From NCBI RefSeq assembly GCF_014656095.1, contig NZ_BNBT01000071.1, positions 1-39,772 of the forward strand: a stretch of DNA of 39,772 nucleotides, written 5' to 3'. The notes beneath the pieces are model-generated. The model was not told the DNA's origin. It did no database searches and was given only the letters and a program-made list of their open reading frames with translations. The position numbers and the translations under genes were made by a program. The stretch comes from Streptomyces longispororuber (GTDB taxonomy: Bacteria > Actinomycetota > Actinomycetes > Streptomycetales > Streptomycetaceae). Below, in pieces: positions 32,128 through 39,772 of this stretch. Within the stretch, counting starts at the first letter, position 1. Each line of letters opens with the position of its first letter.

Positions 32128-32643
32128 TCAGCGGCTGTGTACTGTCGCCCGGACAGCGGCCCCGGTCAGGTCGCGGACGTAGCCGACGCCCGGGCGGCCG
32201 TCGAGGACGATCTCGCCGGTGGGGACGAAGCCGGTGCGGGCGAGCACGGCCCGCGAGCCCGGGTTGTCCGCGGTCGTCGACGCCCGCAGCGACGTCAGGC
32301 CGTACTCCGTGGCGGCCAGCAGGCACACCTGCCGTACGGCGTCCGTGGCGAGCCCCCGCGAGGTGGCCTTCTCGGCGATGCGGTAGCCGAGTTCGGCCGA
32401 GCCGTCCGCCACGTCGACGAGGTTGACCCGGCCGAGGATCTCGCCGTCGCCGTCGACCACCACGTGGAAGTGGCAGACCCCGGCCTCCTGTTCGGCGAGG
32501 AGCGCGCGGAGGCGCTCGTCGAACTCGGCGAAGTAGGCGTCACCGCGGTCCGGCACCGACGCGGCGAAGTAGGCGCGGTTCTCCCGCTCGAAGGCGAGCA
32601 GGGCCGGTGCGTGGTCGAGGCGCAGGCGCGCGAGTTCGGGCAT
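32128..32643 (-). CDS. GNAT N-acetyltransferase, RimJ-like (171 aa)
   Basis: Acetyl-CoA-dependent acetyltransferase. It starts MPELARLRLDHAPALLAFERENRAYFAASV, has HFHVVVDGDGEILGRVNLVDV, the acetyl-CoA-binding region IAEKATSRGLATDAVRQVCL (R-G-L-A-T pattern in place of R/Q-x-x-G-x-G/A), and TADNPGSRAVLARTGF at the C-terminus, all as in RimJ/RimL proteins that modify N-terminal residues or small amines. The start at 32643 is chosen since the upstream in-frame codons resemble non-coding sequence. It converges on the aldehyde dehydrogenase; no operon partner. Substrate unknown. Confidence 0.88.
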   Translation of the reverse strand: MPELARLRLDHAPALLAFERENRAYFAASVPDRGDAYFAEFDERLRALLAEQEAGVCHFHVVVDGDGEILGRVNLVDVADGSAELGYRIAEKATSRGLATDAVRQVCLLAATEYGLTSLRASTTADNPGSRAVLARTGFVPTGEIVLDGRPGVGYVRDLTGAAVRATVHSR

Positions 32644-32758
32644 AACGGCACGGTACGGCCACCGTGCCCGCGAGGACCAGGGAATTCCCCTTCGGCCGCC
32701 CCGCGGGCCCCGGTTGACGCGCACCCCCGCCCCGCCCGCCGGGCACCCGGCGCCGGGG

Positions 32759-33574
32759 CTACTTCCGCGTCTCGATGTGGAAGCCGAACGCGGCCGTGCC
32801 CGGGTCGACCGCCGTGACGCCGCCGTCGACGGTGAGCGTGGCGCCGTTGACGAACGACGCGGCGGGGGAGAGCAGCCAGACGACGGCCTCGGCGACCTCC
32901 TCGGCGGTGCCGGGGCGGCCCGCGGGGATCAGCCGCGTCGCCTTCTCGTACGCGGTGTCGATGCCGGCCGCGCCGTCGCCGAACCCGGCGGAGTGGGCGA
33001 ACTGGTTCATCCGCCGGTCCGCCATCTCCGTGCGCACCCAGCTCGGGCAGACGGTGTTGGCGCGCACCCCGCGGGGGCCGTAGTCGACGGCGACGGAGCG
33101 GCACAGTTGCAGCAGCGCCGCCTTGGAGGTGGCGTACGCGGCGTTGCCGACGCCGTTGCGCAGCGCCGCCACCGAGGCGACGGCCACGACGGAGCCGCGG
33201 GTCTCCAGGAGGTGCGGCAGGGCGGTGCGCAGGAGGTGGAAGGGGCCGGTGAGGTTGGTGGCGAGGACGGTCTCCCAGTCCTCGGGGTCCAGGTCGCCGA
33301 CGGGGCCGGGGCGGCCGACCCCGGCGTTCAGGACGACGCCGTCGAGCCGCCCGTACGCCTCCAGGGTCGCCGCGACGAGACCGGCGACGGCCTCGGGGTC
33401 GGAGGCGTCGGCGGGGTGGGCGAGCGCGCCGGTCTCCTCGGCGACGATGCGCAGCGGCGTCGGCCGCCGTCCGGACACCACGACGTGGTGCCCGTCGGCG
33501 CGGAGCTGCCGGGCGGTGGCGGCGCCGATGCCGGTACCGCCACCGGTGACGAGGACAACGCGGCTGTCAGCCAT
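32759..33574 (-). CDS. Short-chain dehydrogenase, unknown substrate (271 aa)
   Basis: Classical SDR: TGGGTGIG near residue 10 binds NAD(P), NAGVGRPG near 88 is the structural motif, SVAALRNGVGNAAYATSK holds the catalytic Ser, Tyr and Lys, and the end GATLTVDGGVTAVDPG is typical. The short acidic-free loop after the first beta strand (VVSGRRPTPLR) suggests NADP. It stands alone between a GNAT and a secreted protease, on the minus strand with its own start codon at 33574. Nothing in context points to a substrate; a general oxidoreductase. Confidence 0.88.
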   Translation of the reverse strand: MADSRVVLVTGGGTGIGAATARQLRADGHHVVVSGRRPTPLRIVAEETGALAHPADASDPEAVAGLVAATLEAYGRLDGVVLNAGVGRPGPVGDLDPEDWETVLATNLTGPFHLLRTALPHLLETRGSVVAVASVAALRNGVGNAAYATSKAALLQLCRSVAVDYGPRGVRANTVCPSWVRTEMADRRMNQFAHSAGFGDGAAGIDTAYEKATRLIPAGRPGTAEEVAEAVVWLLSPAASFVNGATLTVDGGVTAVDPGTAAFGFHIETRK

Positions 33575-33681
33575 GGTCGTTCAGCCTCCTGGAGAGCTCG
33601 CCCTGATCCTGCTGGCTCGTGCGCCCCCACTCTGTCACCCGCACTCCGCCCCGGCTCAAGTCCTCCTGGGTGCGAGGCTGC

Positions 33682-35055
33682 TCACGCCTTCCCGGCGCGC
33701 GTGATGTGCACGCGGTAGTTGCCGTCCAGGTCCACGCCCGCCACCTTGATCCGGACGCCCCTGCCGCGGTCCACGAAGGTCTCGCCGAGGGCGAAGGGCG
33801 CGTCCGACAGCTCCGCGTGCACGTTGGGGCTGCGGGTGCAGCCGCCGCTGTCGCGGGTGGCGTCGGTGACCGTGACGGGGCCCTGGCCGGTGTCGACGCC
33901 CGCGTCCACGCGGTAGACGAGCACCCCGGCCCGGCACACCGCCTCGTCGTTGCCCGCGCGGGTGCGCAGCTCCACCGCGTACCCGGTCCGCGCGCCGGTC
34001 GGCACGAACACCAGCTTGGTGCCGCCGCGGGTGGCGAGCGGGGTGAGCAGGTGCTCGGTGGTGCCGCGGGCCGGGGCGCAGTCGACCTGCGCGTCGTCGA
34101 TCCAGCCCAGCTTCCACTTGTGCCAGCCCAGCAGGTCGTTGTTGGCGCCCCAGTCCTCGCTCATGATGTCCCAGTGGCCGACCGCGCCGCCGCCGTCGCG
34201 CGTGTACAGGTCGGGCAGGCCGAAGACGTGGCCGTTCTCGTGCGGCAGGACCCGGTAGCCGGTGCGGTCGTAGCTGCCCGAGCCGTCGTCCTGGCGGCTG
34301 TAGACGAAGGAGGCGTTGGCGACGGGCACCCCGTCCGCCACCGGCGCCTCGTGGTTGCCCGCGAACGTCACCGACAGGACGGTGTCGAGCGCGGAGGGGC
34401 CCGCGTTCGGGGTGATGAGCACGTTCACCAGGTCGTACGCGCGGAAGTCGACGTCCGGGTCGGCCGCGGCCACGATGTCCTCGACCAGCTCCCGGTAGCC
34501 GGGGTCGAAGGGGGCGCCGCGCTCTATCCCGTACTCCTTGAACGGCTTCGGCATCCGCAGCCAGTCGGGTACCGGCACCTCGGGCCGGTAGTCGAGGCGG
34601 CCGTACGAACTGGTGCGGAACCAGTCGGTGGTCTGCGGGAAGAACTCCCCGAGCCGGTCGAGCGCGGAGCCCTCGCCGGGGGCGTCGGAGAAGTCGACCA
34701 TCAGGTTCAGGGCGCGGACGGTGCCGGTGGAGCGGGCGTAGCCGGGGCCGGTGGGGATGCCCTCGGACATCTGGACGCCCAGCTCGCCGCTGATCATGCA
34801 GGGGCCGTGCGCGCCGGAGCGGCCCTGGGAGACGGGGCCGGAGGCCGAGGCCGTGTCGGCGAGCAGCCGGCCGGTGCTCGCGGAGGCGGTCACGGCGAGC
34901 ACCACCGCGGCGGCCGAGCCGAGCGCCGCGGCCCGCAGGAGCCGGTGGCGGCGGGCCCCGGCGGGGGCCCGCCGGGGGCCCTCGGGGGTGGTGCCGCTCC
35001 CGGTGTCCTCGGCGCTCCGGCCCTCGGCTATGCCCTTCCACGGCGGCTGCTGCAT
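33682..35055 (-). CDS. Secreted M6-family metalloprotease (457 aa)
   Basis: Extracellular zinc protease of the immune-inhibitor-A type. The zinc motif is HENGHVFGLPDLY with HExxH-like ligands at 272 and 276 and Asp in place of a later His; the catalytic Glu273 is present. A hydrophobic segment at about 41-58 (RAAALGSAAAVVLAVTASAS) after a basic Arg-rich stretch is a signal sequence, and the protein is long before it, so the start may be inside. LMVDFSDAPGEGSALDRLGEFF and GHWDIMSEDWGANN are other M6 blocks. ATG at 35055 follows GGAGG by 8 bases; the alternative GTG at 35070 lacks a site. Stands alone, divergent from tetR. Confidence 0.88.
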   Translation of the reverse strand: MQQPPWKGIAEGRSAEDTGSGTTPEGPRRAPAGARRHRLLRAAALGSAAAVVLAVTASASTGRLLADTASASGPVSQGRSGAHGPCMISGELGVQMSEGIPTGPGYARSTGTVRALNLMVDFSDAPGEGSALDRLGEFFPQTTDWFRTSSYGRLDYRPEVPVPDWLRMPKPFKEYGIERGAPFDPGYRELVEDIVAAADPDVDFRAYDLVNVLITPNAGPSALDTVLSVTFAGNHEAPVADGVPVANASFVYSRQDDGSGSYDRTGYRVLPHENGHVFGLPDLYTRDGGGAVGHWDIMSEDWGANNDLLGWHKWKLGWIDDAQVDCAPARGTTEHLLTPLATRGGTKLVFVPTGARTGYAVELRTRAGNDEAVCRAGVLVYRVDAGVDTGQGPVTVTDATRDSGGCTRSPNVHAELSDAPFALGETFVDRGRGVRIKVAGVDLDGNYRVHITRAGKA

Positions 35056-35399
35056 ACGTGGGCCCTCCACTCCGCGGCAGCCGCGGGTCCGGCTGCACCC
35101 TCCCGATCACCCTGTGCCGGAGGGTCCGCGGGCGCGCGCTGAGCTGGCCCGATCGTGGGTATCGCGGGCGGCTCCGGCGGGGCGGGCCGACGGGGTGGGG
35201 CCCCGCGAGAGATGTGATGTACGTCACGTCAGGGAGGGGAAATAACCGGGGACGGCGTCCCCGTTTAGGGAGGTGTCCGCGTGAAACGGGGATCAACTCC
35301 CCGCATCGCGCACCTCAGCTCCCGCCGGGAAATTCGTTGGACCCGCCACCTGGGGCCCTGCGAACCTGAGGCCTTTGACCGCTTCGAGGAGACTTCGCC
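35056..35399. promoter_or_regulatory. Divergent promoter region, protease / tetR, with two 17-bp inverted repeats (344 bp)
   Basis: No gene is supported. Two copies of CGGGGA-N5-TCCCCG occur at 35247-35263 and 35287-35303, centre distance 40 bases (about four turns). A near-palindrome GTGATGTACGTCAC lies at 35214-35227. The paired repeats sit about 97-153 bases upstream of tetR and 192-248 bases from the protease start. They look like operators of the neighbouring TetR protein or of an unrelated dimeric regulator. Confidence 0.65.
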
Positions 35400-36068
35400 G
35401 TGGAAACCGCCACCCCCGCGCAGCGCCGCGCGACCCGCCCGCGGGCCGACGCCCTGCGCAACCGGGAGCGGATCGTCGCCGCCGCGCGGGAGATGTTCGT
35501 CCAGCACGGCGCCGACGTGCCGCTGGACGAGATCGCGCGCCGCGCGGGCGTCGGGAACGCCACGGTCTACCGCCACTTCGCCGACCGCGACGAGCTCGTG
35601 CACCACGTGCTGCTCTCGGTAACCGACCGGGTGGCGAGCCTCGCCGAGGCGGCCGTCGCGGCCGCCGACGCCGCGCCGGAGTCCGCGTTCGCGGCCCTGC
35701 GCGACTTCGCCCACGACGCGGTGGACGAGCGCATCGGCGCGCTGTGCCCGATCATCTCCGAGTCGCTCGACCCGCACCACCCCGAGCTGCACGCCGCCCG
35801 GGTCCGCATCGAGGGCGTCGTGGAGGCGCTCATGGAACGGGCCCGCCGCGCCGGTCAGCTCCGCACCGACATCGGCGTCGGCGACCTCATGGTCGCCCTG
35901 GGGCAGCTCACCAGGCCGCTGCCCGGCACCGGCGGCTGTCTCCTCGACTTCGACCAGTTCGTGCACCGCCATCTCCAGTTGTTCCTGGACGGCCTGATGG
36001 CGCCGGCACGCTCACCGCTTCCCGGACACCCCGCGACGTTGGAGGAGCTACGCGACAAGGCGCACTGA
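35400..36068 (+). CDS. TetR-family transcriptional repressor (222 aa)
   Basis: A DNA-binding domain at about 18-65 with RIVAAAREMFVQHGADVPLD and the helix-turn-helix EIARRAGVGNATVYRHFADR is unmistakable; the rest is a helical ligand-binding domain ending FLDGLMAPARSPLP. Starts with GTG at 35400 after GAGGAG. It precedes a DHA2 exporter by 168 bases on the same strand, so it probably controls that pump and itself. The operator may be the CGGGGA-N5-TCCCCG repeats upstream of it or the GTTTATC repeats before the pump gene. Confidence 0.93.
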   Translation: METATPAQRRATRPRADALRNRERIVAAAREMFVQHGADVPLDEIARRAGVGNATVYRHFADRDELVHHVLLSVTDRVASLAEAAVAAADAAPESAFAALRDFAHDAVDERIGALCPIISESLDPHHPELHAARVRIEGVVEALMERARRAGQLRTDIGVGDLMVALGQLTRPLPGTGGCLLDFDQFVHRHLQLFLDGLMAPARSPLPGHPATLEELRDKAH

Positions 36069-36185
36069 GCAGCTCCTGAGGCCGTCGTCCGCCGGACGGT
36101 GACGGCCGGGACCCGGGCCCGGGCCGGAAGGAGGACCCGCACTCCGACCCGAGGCCCATGCGCCCGGCCGCCCTCCTGGTGTCTC

Positions 36186-36211
36186 GTTTATCAGTCATCA
36201 CCCTGTTTATC
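36186..36211. promoter_or_regulatory. AT-rich direct repeats before the DHA2 exporter
   Basis: GTTTATC occurs at 36186-36192 and 36205-36211, 19 bases apart, in a stretch much richer in A and T than its surroundings, 26-51 bases before the exporter start. It may be a promoter with operator for the TetR protein upstream. No other motif is seen in 36069-36236. Confidence 0.4.
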
Positions 36212-36236
36212 CCTGCATCCCTAGGTGGCTCCACCC

Positions 36237-37769
36237 ATGTCACAGTCAGCAGTTCCGTCACTCGCCCCCGATCCGAAGCGCTGGAAGGCCCTCGTCTTCA
36301 TCGCGCTCGCCCAGCTCATGGTCGTCCTCGACGCGACCATCGTGAACATCGCGCTGCCCTCGGCCCAGGACGACCTCGGCATATCCGAGGGCAACAAGCA
36401 GTGGGTCATCACGGCCTACGCCCTGGCCTTCGGCGGTCTGCTGCTGTTCGGCGGCCGCATCGCCGACCTGTGGGGCCGCAAGCGCACCTTCGTCCTCGGC
36501 CTCGTCGGCTTCGCCGCGGCCTCCGCGCTCGGCGGCGCCGCGACCGGCCAGGCCATGATGTTCGGGGCCCGCGCCCTGCAGGGCGTGTTCGGCGCGCTGC
36601 TCGCGCCCGCCGCCCTGTCGCTGCTCGCCGTGATGTTCACCGAGGCCAAGGAGCGCGCCAAGGCGTTCGGCATCTACGGTGCCATCGCCGGTGGCGGCGG
36701 TGCCGTCGGCCTCATCCTCGGCGGCTTCCTCACCGAGTACCTGGACTGGCGCTGGACGTTCTTCGTGAACATCCCGTTCGCGATCGTCGCCGCCGCCGGT
36801 GCCTACTTCGTGATCCGCGAGCCCGCGGGCGGCCGCAACCGCTCGCCGCTCGACATCCCCGGCGTGGTCCTGTCCACGCTCGGCCTGGTCGCGCTGGTCT
36901 ACGGCTTCACGCGCGCCGAGTCCGACGGCTGGTCGGACGCCATGACGGTCACCATGTTCGTCTCCTCCGTCGTGCTGCTCGCCGCGTTCGTCGTCACCGA
37001 GGCCAAGGTCCGCCACCCGCTGCTCCCGCTGCGCGTGCTGACCGAGCGCAACCGCGGCGGCATCTACCTGTCGCTGGGCCTCGCCGTCATCTCGATGTTC
37101 GGCCTGTTCCTGTTCCTCACGTACTACCTCCAGATCGTCAAGGGCTACTCGCCGGTGAAGACCGGCTTCGCGTTCCTGCCGATGATCTTCGGCATGATCG
37201 TGGGCTCGACGCAGATCGGCACCCGCCTGATGACCCGCGTCGCGCCGCGCCTGCTGATGGCGCCGGGCTTCCTGCTCGCCGCCCTCGGCATGCTGCTCCT
37301 GACGCAGCTCGACATCGACACCTCGTACGCCGGTCTGATCATGCCCGCGCAGCTCATGCTGGGCCTCGGCATGGGTACGGCGTTCATGCCCGCCATGTCG
37401 CTGGCCACGCACGGCGTCGAGCCGCGTGACGCCGGTGTCGCCTCCGCGATGGTCAACACCTCGCAGCAGGTCGGCGGCGCCATCGGCACGGCCCTGCTGA
37501 ACACCATCGCGGCCTCCGCGACCACGGCGTACATCGAGGACCACGTGGCGGGCGCCACCACCCCGGCGGCGCAGAAGGTGCTCGCGGCCAAGGCCATGGT
37601 GAACGGCTACACGCACGCCATCTGGTGGGCGGTCGGCATCCTCGTCGTCTCCGCGGTGATCGCCGCCGTGCTCATCACCACCGACGCCCAGAACGGTGCC
37701 CCGGCGGCTTCCGGCGAGGGCGCCGAGGACCCCGACGACGCGGTGAAGATCCCGGTGGTGGCGCACTGA
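36237..37769 (+). CDS. DHA2-family MFS exporter (510 aa)
   Basis: A 14-TM proton-driven multidrug transporter. Motif A is GGRIADLWGRKRTFV; the region GAIAGGGGAVGLILGG corresponds to antiporter motif C but lacks the Pro of the G-P-x-x-G-G. TM segments run from KALVFIALAQLMVVLDATIVN to IWWAVGILVVSAVIAAVLITT; the tail is acidic. ATG at 36237 follows AGGTGG by 8 bases; a GTG at 36225 is possible but lies on the ribosome site. It follows tetR, so a regulated efflux pair for an unknown compound. Possibly also serving the cluster, but 10 kb of ordinary genes lie between. Confidence 0.93.
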   Translation: MSQSAVPSLAPDPKRWKALVFIALAQLMVVLDATIVNIALPSAQDDLGISEGNKQWVITAYALAFGGLLLFGGRIADLWGRKRTFVLGLVGFAAASALGGAATGQAMMFGARALQGVFGALLAPAALSLLAVMFTEAKERAKAFGIYGAIAGGGGAVGLILGGFLTEYLDWRWTFFVNIPFAIVAAAGAYFVIREPAGGRNRSPLDIPGVVLSTLGLVALVYGFTRAESDGWSDAMTVTMFVSSVVLLAAFVVTEAKVRHPLLPLRVLTERNRGGIYLSLGLAVISMFGLFLFLTYYLQIVKGYSPVKTGFAFLPMIFGMIVGSTQIGTRLMTRVAPRLLMAPGFLLAALGMLLLTQLDIDTSYAGLIMPAQLMLGLGMGTAFMPAMSLATHGVEPRDAGVASAMVNTSQQVGGAIGTALLNTIAASATTAYIEDHVAGATTPAAQKVLAAKAMVNGYTHAIWWAVGILVVSAVIAAVLITTDAQNGAPAASGEGAEDPDDAVKIPVVAH

Positions 37770-37795
37770 CGCCCCCCGCGGTCCGCCGGTACGGG

Positions 37796-37828
37796 CCCGC
37801 CCGGTGCTCCTGAGGGAGCCGGGGCGGG
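37796..37828. terminator. Hairpin between DHA2 exporter and marR
   Basis: CCCGCCCGGTGCTCC (37796-37810) pairs with GGAGCCGGGGCGGG (37815-37828) with one bulge and a TGAG loop. It lies between the convergent stops and could serve both genes. Confidence 0.65.
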
Positions 37829-37858
37829 TCCGTCCGCGTCACGGGGCCGGGCGGGACC

Positions 37859-38485
37859 CTAGCGGAGCCAGGGCAGGTCCGCGCCCGCCTCCTGCGGCTG
37901 GAGTCCCTCGGCGACGATCCGCATGATCTCGCCGAGGGACTTCTGCTGTGCCGGGGTCAGCCGGTCGAAGACGGCCTGCCGCACCGCCTCCACGTGCCCC
38001 GGCGCGGTGTGCCGGAGCACCTCGTACCCGCCGTCGGTCAGGATCGCGAACTGCCCCCGCTTGTCGGTCGGACAGTCCTCGCGCCGCACCCAGCCGCTGC
38101 GCTCCAGGCGCGCGATCGCGTGCGAGAGCCGGGACCGGGTGATCTTCGAGCTGCGGGCCAGCTCCGTCATGCGCATCCGCCGCCGCGGCGCCGACGAGAG
38201 CTGCACGAGCAGCGCGTAGTACAGGTGCGGCATGCCGGCGTCCCGCTGGAGCTGGCGGTCGAGGTAATCCTCCAGGAGCGTGGACGCGTGCACGTACGCC
38301 AGCCAGGTGCGCTGCTCCTCCTCGCCGAGCCAGCGCGGCTCGGCGCCCCCGTGCGGGGCGCCCGCCCCGGCCGGCCCGGGGGCGGGCGCGGCGTCCGGGG
38401 TGCTCCCGGGGCTCGCCGGGGCTGCCGGGGCCGTCCGGTCGGGCAGGGGGGCGGCGTTCCGGGCGGAGGTGGATGGCGTGTCCAT
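37859..38485 (-). CDS. MarR-family transcriptional regulator (208 aa)
   Basis: After a disordered Ala/Pro/Gly-rich head of about 50 residues (unusually long for the family) comes a winged helix: LLVQLSSAPRRRMRMTELAR, recognition helix ITRSRLSHAIARLERSGWVR, wing REDCPTDKRGQFAILTDGG with the family's D-x-R-type turn. The start at 38485 is an ATG with a purine-rich stretch some bases upstream. Convergent with the exporter gene and followed upstream by the questin-oxidase-like gene on the same strand, 44 bases apart, so it may be cotranscribed with that gene. Ligand and targets are unknown. Confidence 0.9.
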   Translation of the reverse strand: MDTPSTSARNAAPLPDRTAPAAPASPGSTPDAAPAPGPAGAGAPHGGAEPRWLGEEEQRTWLAYVHASTLLEDYLDRQLQRDAGMPHLYYALLVQLSSAPRRRMRMTELARSSKITRSRLSHAIARLERSGWVRREDCPTDKRGQFAILTDGGYEVLRHTAPGHVEAVRQAVFDRLTPAQQKSLGEIMRIVAEGLQPQEAGADLPWLR

Positions 38486-38529
38486 GCATCCCACTGTACG
38501 AGCCCTTCCTGTGCCGCCCCGGAGCCGCG

Positions 38530-39648
38530 TCACAGGGCGGGTGGATTGAGCTGCACGCCGCGCAGCGCCGCCGCCCGCGCGCGCTCGTCGCCGACGTCCA
38601 GGGCGGTGTCCGCGAACTTGATGGTGTGGTCGTCGCCGTGGGCGGCGGCCCGCGCGAAGACCTCCTCGAACGTGCTGGTGGCGGCCTCGCCGTAGGCGGC
38701 GCGCATCTCCTCGGGCGGCGCCGGGTCCCCGGGCGCGTACGCGGCGGTGACCGCGGCCGAGGCCGCCCAGGCCGCGTCCAGCGACGCGGGCCACAGGGCG
38801 CGTGGGAGCGCGGGCAGGGCGCGCAGCACGGCGTTGGGCGCGGTCGCCGCGTGCACCAGCATGATCGGCTCGCCGTGGCCGTGGTCGGCGTAGCGGTGCA
38901 CGGCCGCGGCCACCAGCTCGGCGAGGCGGTCCCGCGCGGCCTCGGGGTCGGTGGTCGGCGCGCCGGGCCACACCGGTACGGAGGTGAGCTGCGCGAAGCG
39001 GTCCGGCAGCGGGCCGTCCTGGACCGGGATCCCCTCGACGGCGGCGAGCGCGACCAGCGCCCCCGCGGACGCGGGCAGCGCGACCGCCGCGCGCGGCGGC
39101 AGCGCGGTGTGGCGGGCCGCCCAGTAGCCGAGGCCGTGCGCCAGCTCGGCCAGCCGGGGCGCGGTCTCACCACCGGGCGCCAGGAGGCCGCGCACGGCGT
39201 GGCCGACACGGATCACCGGGTGCGTGGAGCCGCCCGCGATGCCCGGCAGGAGCACCGGCCACCAGGCGGCGAGCACCTCGCGCCAGGGCCGCTCGGCGAG
39301 CGCGCGCGAGAAGTGGTCGATCCAGTCCGCGGCCCGCCGCGGGTCGCCGAGCGCCTCGCGCCAGGTGGCGTCCGTGACCGGCGCGACCCGGCCCGGCATG
39401 TCCTCCAGCTTGTGGCGGTAGTAGTCGAGCCACCGGTGCACGGCACGGGCCTGGCCGCCGCGGACCAGGGCCTCCACGGCCATCGGGCCGTGGTTGGTCA
39501 GCCGCCCGAGCCGCTCCGGTCCGCTCGCGTGCAGCCGTTCGAGGGCCTCGTCGAGGATGCCGGAGTCGCCCCCGGACGCGTGTACGTCGTTCATGGCCGG
39601 CACGTCGTTCACATCCGGTACGTCGTTCACATCCGGTACGTCGTTCAT
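38530..39648 (-). CDS. Questin-oxidase-like protein (DUF4243, 372 aa), start uncertain
   Basis: Similar to the questin oxidase/AflY family, which in fungi carries out Baeyer-Villiger-type ring opening of anthraquinones; in bacteria the substrate is unknown. Visible blocks: WLDYYRHKLEDMPGRVAPVT, DWIDHFSRALAERPWREVL, WWPVLLPGIAGGSTHPVIRV with H-P as in the family, and HGHGEPIMLVHAATAPNAVL. No cofactor-binding loop is seen. The start lies in an 18-bp tandem repeat that encodes N-D-V-P four times, giving starts at 39648 (ATG), 39630 and 39612 (GTG) and 39594 (ATG); family alignment favours the last, since residues before it are the repeats only. Confidence 0.75.
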   Translation of the reverse strand: MNDVPDVNDVPDVNDVPAMNDVHASGGDSGILDEALERLHASGPERLGRLTNHGPMAVEALVRGGQARAVHRWLDYYRHKLEDMPGRVAPVTDATWREALGDPRRAADWIDHFSRALAERPWREVLAAWWPVLLPGIAGGSTHPVIRVGHAVRGLLAPGGETAPRLAELAHGLGYWAARHTALPPRAAVALPASAGALVALAAVEGIPVQDGPLPDRFAQLTSVPVWPGAPTTDPEAARDRLAELVAAAVHRYADHGHGEPIMLVHAATAPNAVLRALPALPRALWPASLDAAWAASAAVTAAYAPGDPAPPEEMRAAYGEAATSTFEEVFARAAAHGDDHTIKFADTALDVGDERARAAALRGVQLNPPAL

Positions 39649-39654
39649 GGCCGC
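39583..39654. repeat. Four tandem 18-bp repeats carrying start codons
   Basis: Four copies of TACGTCGTTCACATCCGG or close variants occupy 39583-39600, 39601-39618, 39619-39636 and 39637-39654; outer copies have TTCATGGCC where inner ones have TTCACATCC. Read on the minus strand each copy offers ATG or GTG in the same frame, so the translation start of the downstream gene is present four times. Confidence 0.9.
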
Positions 39655-39698
39655 ACGCTAGGCGCCCGGCCCCGCGGCGGTAACGGTCCGCGGGACTA

Positions 39699-39772
39699 GG
39701 CCGTTTCCTTCGGATCGTCTGATCGTTGGTTGGTGTGTGTCGTTGACTGACGCCCAGTGGGCGAGGATCGAG
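39699..39772 (+). mobile_element. Left end of an IS5-family insertion sequence (cut by window edge)
   Basis: From 39699 the sequence GGCCGTTTCCTTCGGATC resembles the terminal inverted repeats of Streptomyces IS5-type elements and follows CTAG (39696-39699), a favoured target. It leads directly into a transposase start. The other end is outside the window, so borders are provisional. Confidence 0.65.
39737..39772 (+). CDS. IS5-type transposase, first 12 codons only
   Basis: GTG at 39737 opens a frame reading M-S-L-T-D-A-Q-W-A-R-I-E, the typical N-terminus of IS5/IS112-like transposases of actinomycetes (D-A-Q-W-x-x-I-E-P-L-L-P). The window ends after 12 codons, so nothing can be said about whether the gene is intact. 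Confidence 0.75.
   Translation, partial: MSLTDAQWARIE

Overview
The window is high-GC actinomycete DNA, most likely Streptomyces: GC-biased third codon positions, frequent GTG and TTG starts, a SARP/NB-ARC/TPR regulator, PadR, MarR and DHA2 transporter genes, a tRNA-Arg(CCU) without encoded CCA, and a Streptomyces-type intergenic repeat. Two parts meet at the tRNA gene near 26955-27027.

Left part, about 1-26.7 kb: part of an aromatic polyketide glycoside gene cluster. At its right end, read leftward, are a type II minimal PKS (KS-alpha, chain length factor, ACP) and an OxyD-like glutamine amidotransferase, which suggests a malonamate starter and a tetracycline-type carboxamide. Going left come a PMP/[2Fe-2S] NDP-hexose 3-dehydratase, a CerJ-like ketosynthase-III homologue with a remodelled active site, an SDR, a coupled operon of glycosyltransferase, group D flavin hydroxylase and O-methyltransferase, another glycosyltransferase, a hexose ketoreductase, a 3,5-epimerase, a 1113-residue SARP-family regulator, three more glycosyltransferases, a PadR regulator divergent from a DHA2 exporter, RmlA, and the end of a LuxR-type regulator at the edge. 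Five glycosyltransferases, a 3-deoxysugar enzyme, a carboxamide starter enzyme and a CerJ-like acyl transferase together resemble the cervimycin type: a tetracyclic core with several di/trideoxyhexoses, the sugar chain capped by a dicarboxylic half-ester. No cyclase/aromatase, dTDP-glucose 4,6-dehydratase, hexose 2,3-dehydratase, malonyl-CoA:ACP transferase or flavin reductase is visible, so the cluster probably continues to the left or borrows these activities from elsewhere.

Right part, 27-39.8 kb: ordinary chromosomal genes. A likely lysine/pipecolate catabolic set (FAD amine oxidase, HglS-type 2-oxoadipate dioxygenase/decarboxylase, antiquitin-type aldehyde dehydrogenase) is interrupted by a GC-rich repeat array. 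It is followed by a GNAT acetyltransferase, an SDR, a secreted M6 metalloprotease, a TetR regulator with a second DHA2 exporter, a MarR regulator, a questin-oxidase-like protein whose start codon lies in an 18-bp tandem repeat, and the first codons of an IS5-type transposase at the right edge.

Regulatory DNA in the left part stands out: paired AT-rich palindromes 42 bp apart in front of padR, 11-bp-phased TCGA-type heptamers (SARP-like) in divergent promoters, and perfect palindromes before the KS gene and in the GT/SDR promoter region. All functions are inferred by reading the sequence; no database search was run.
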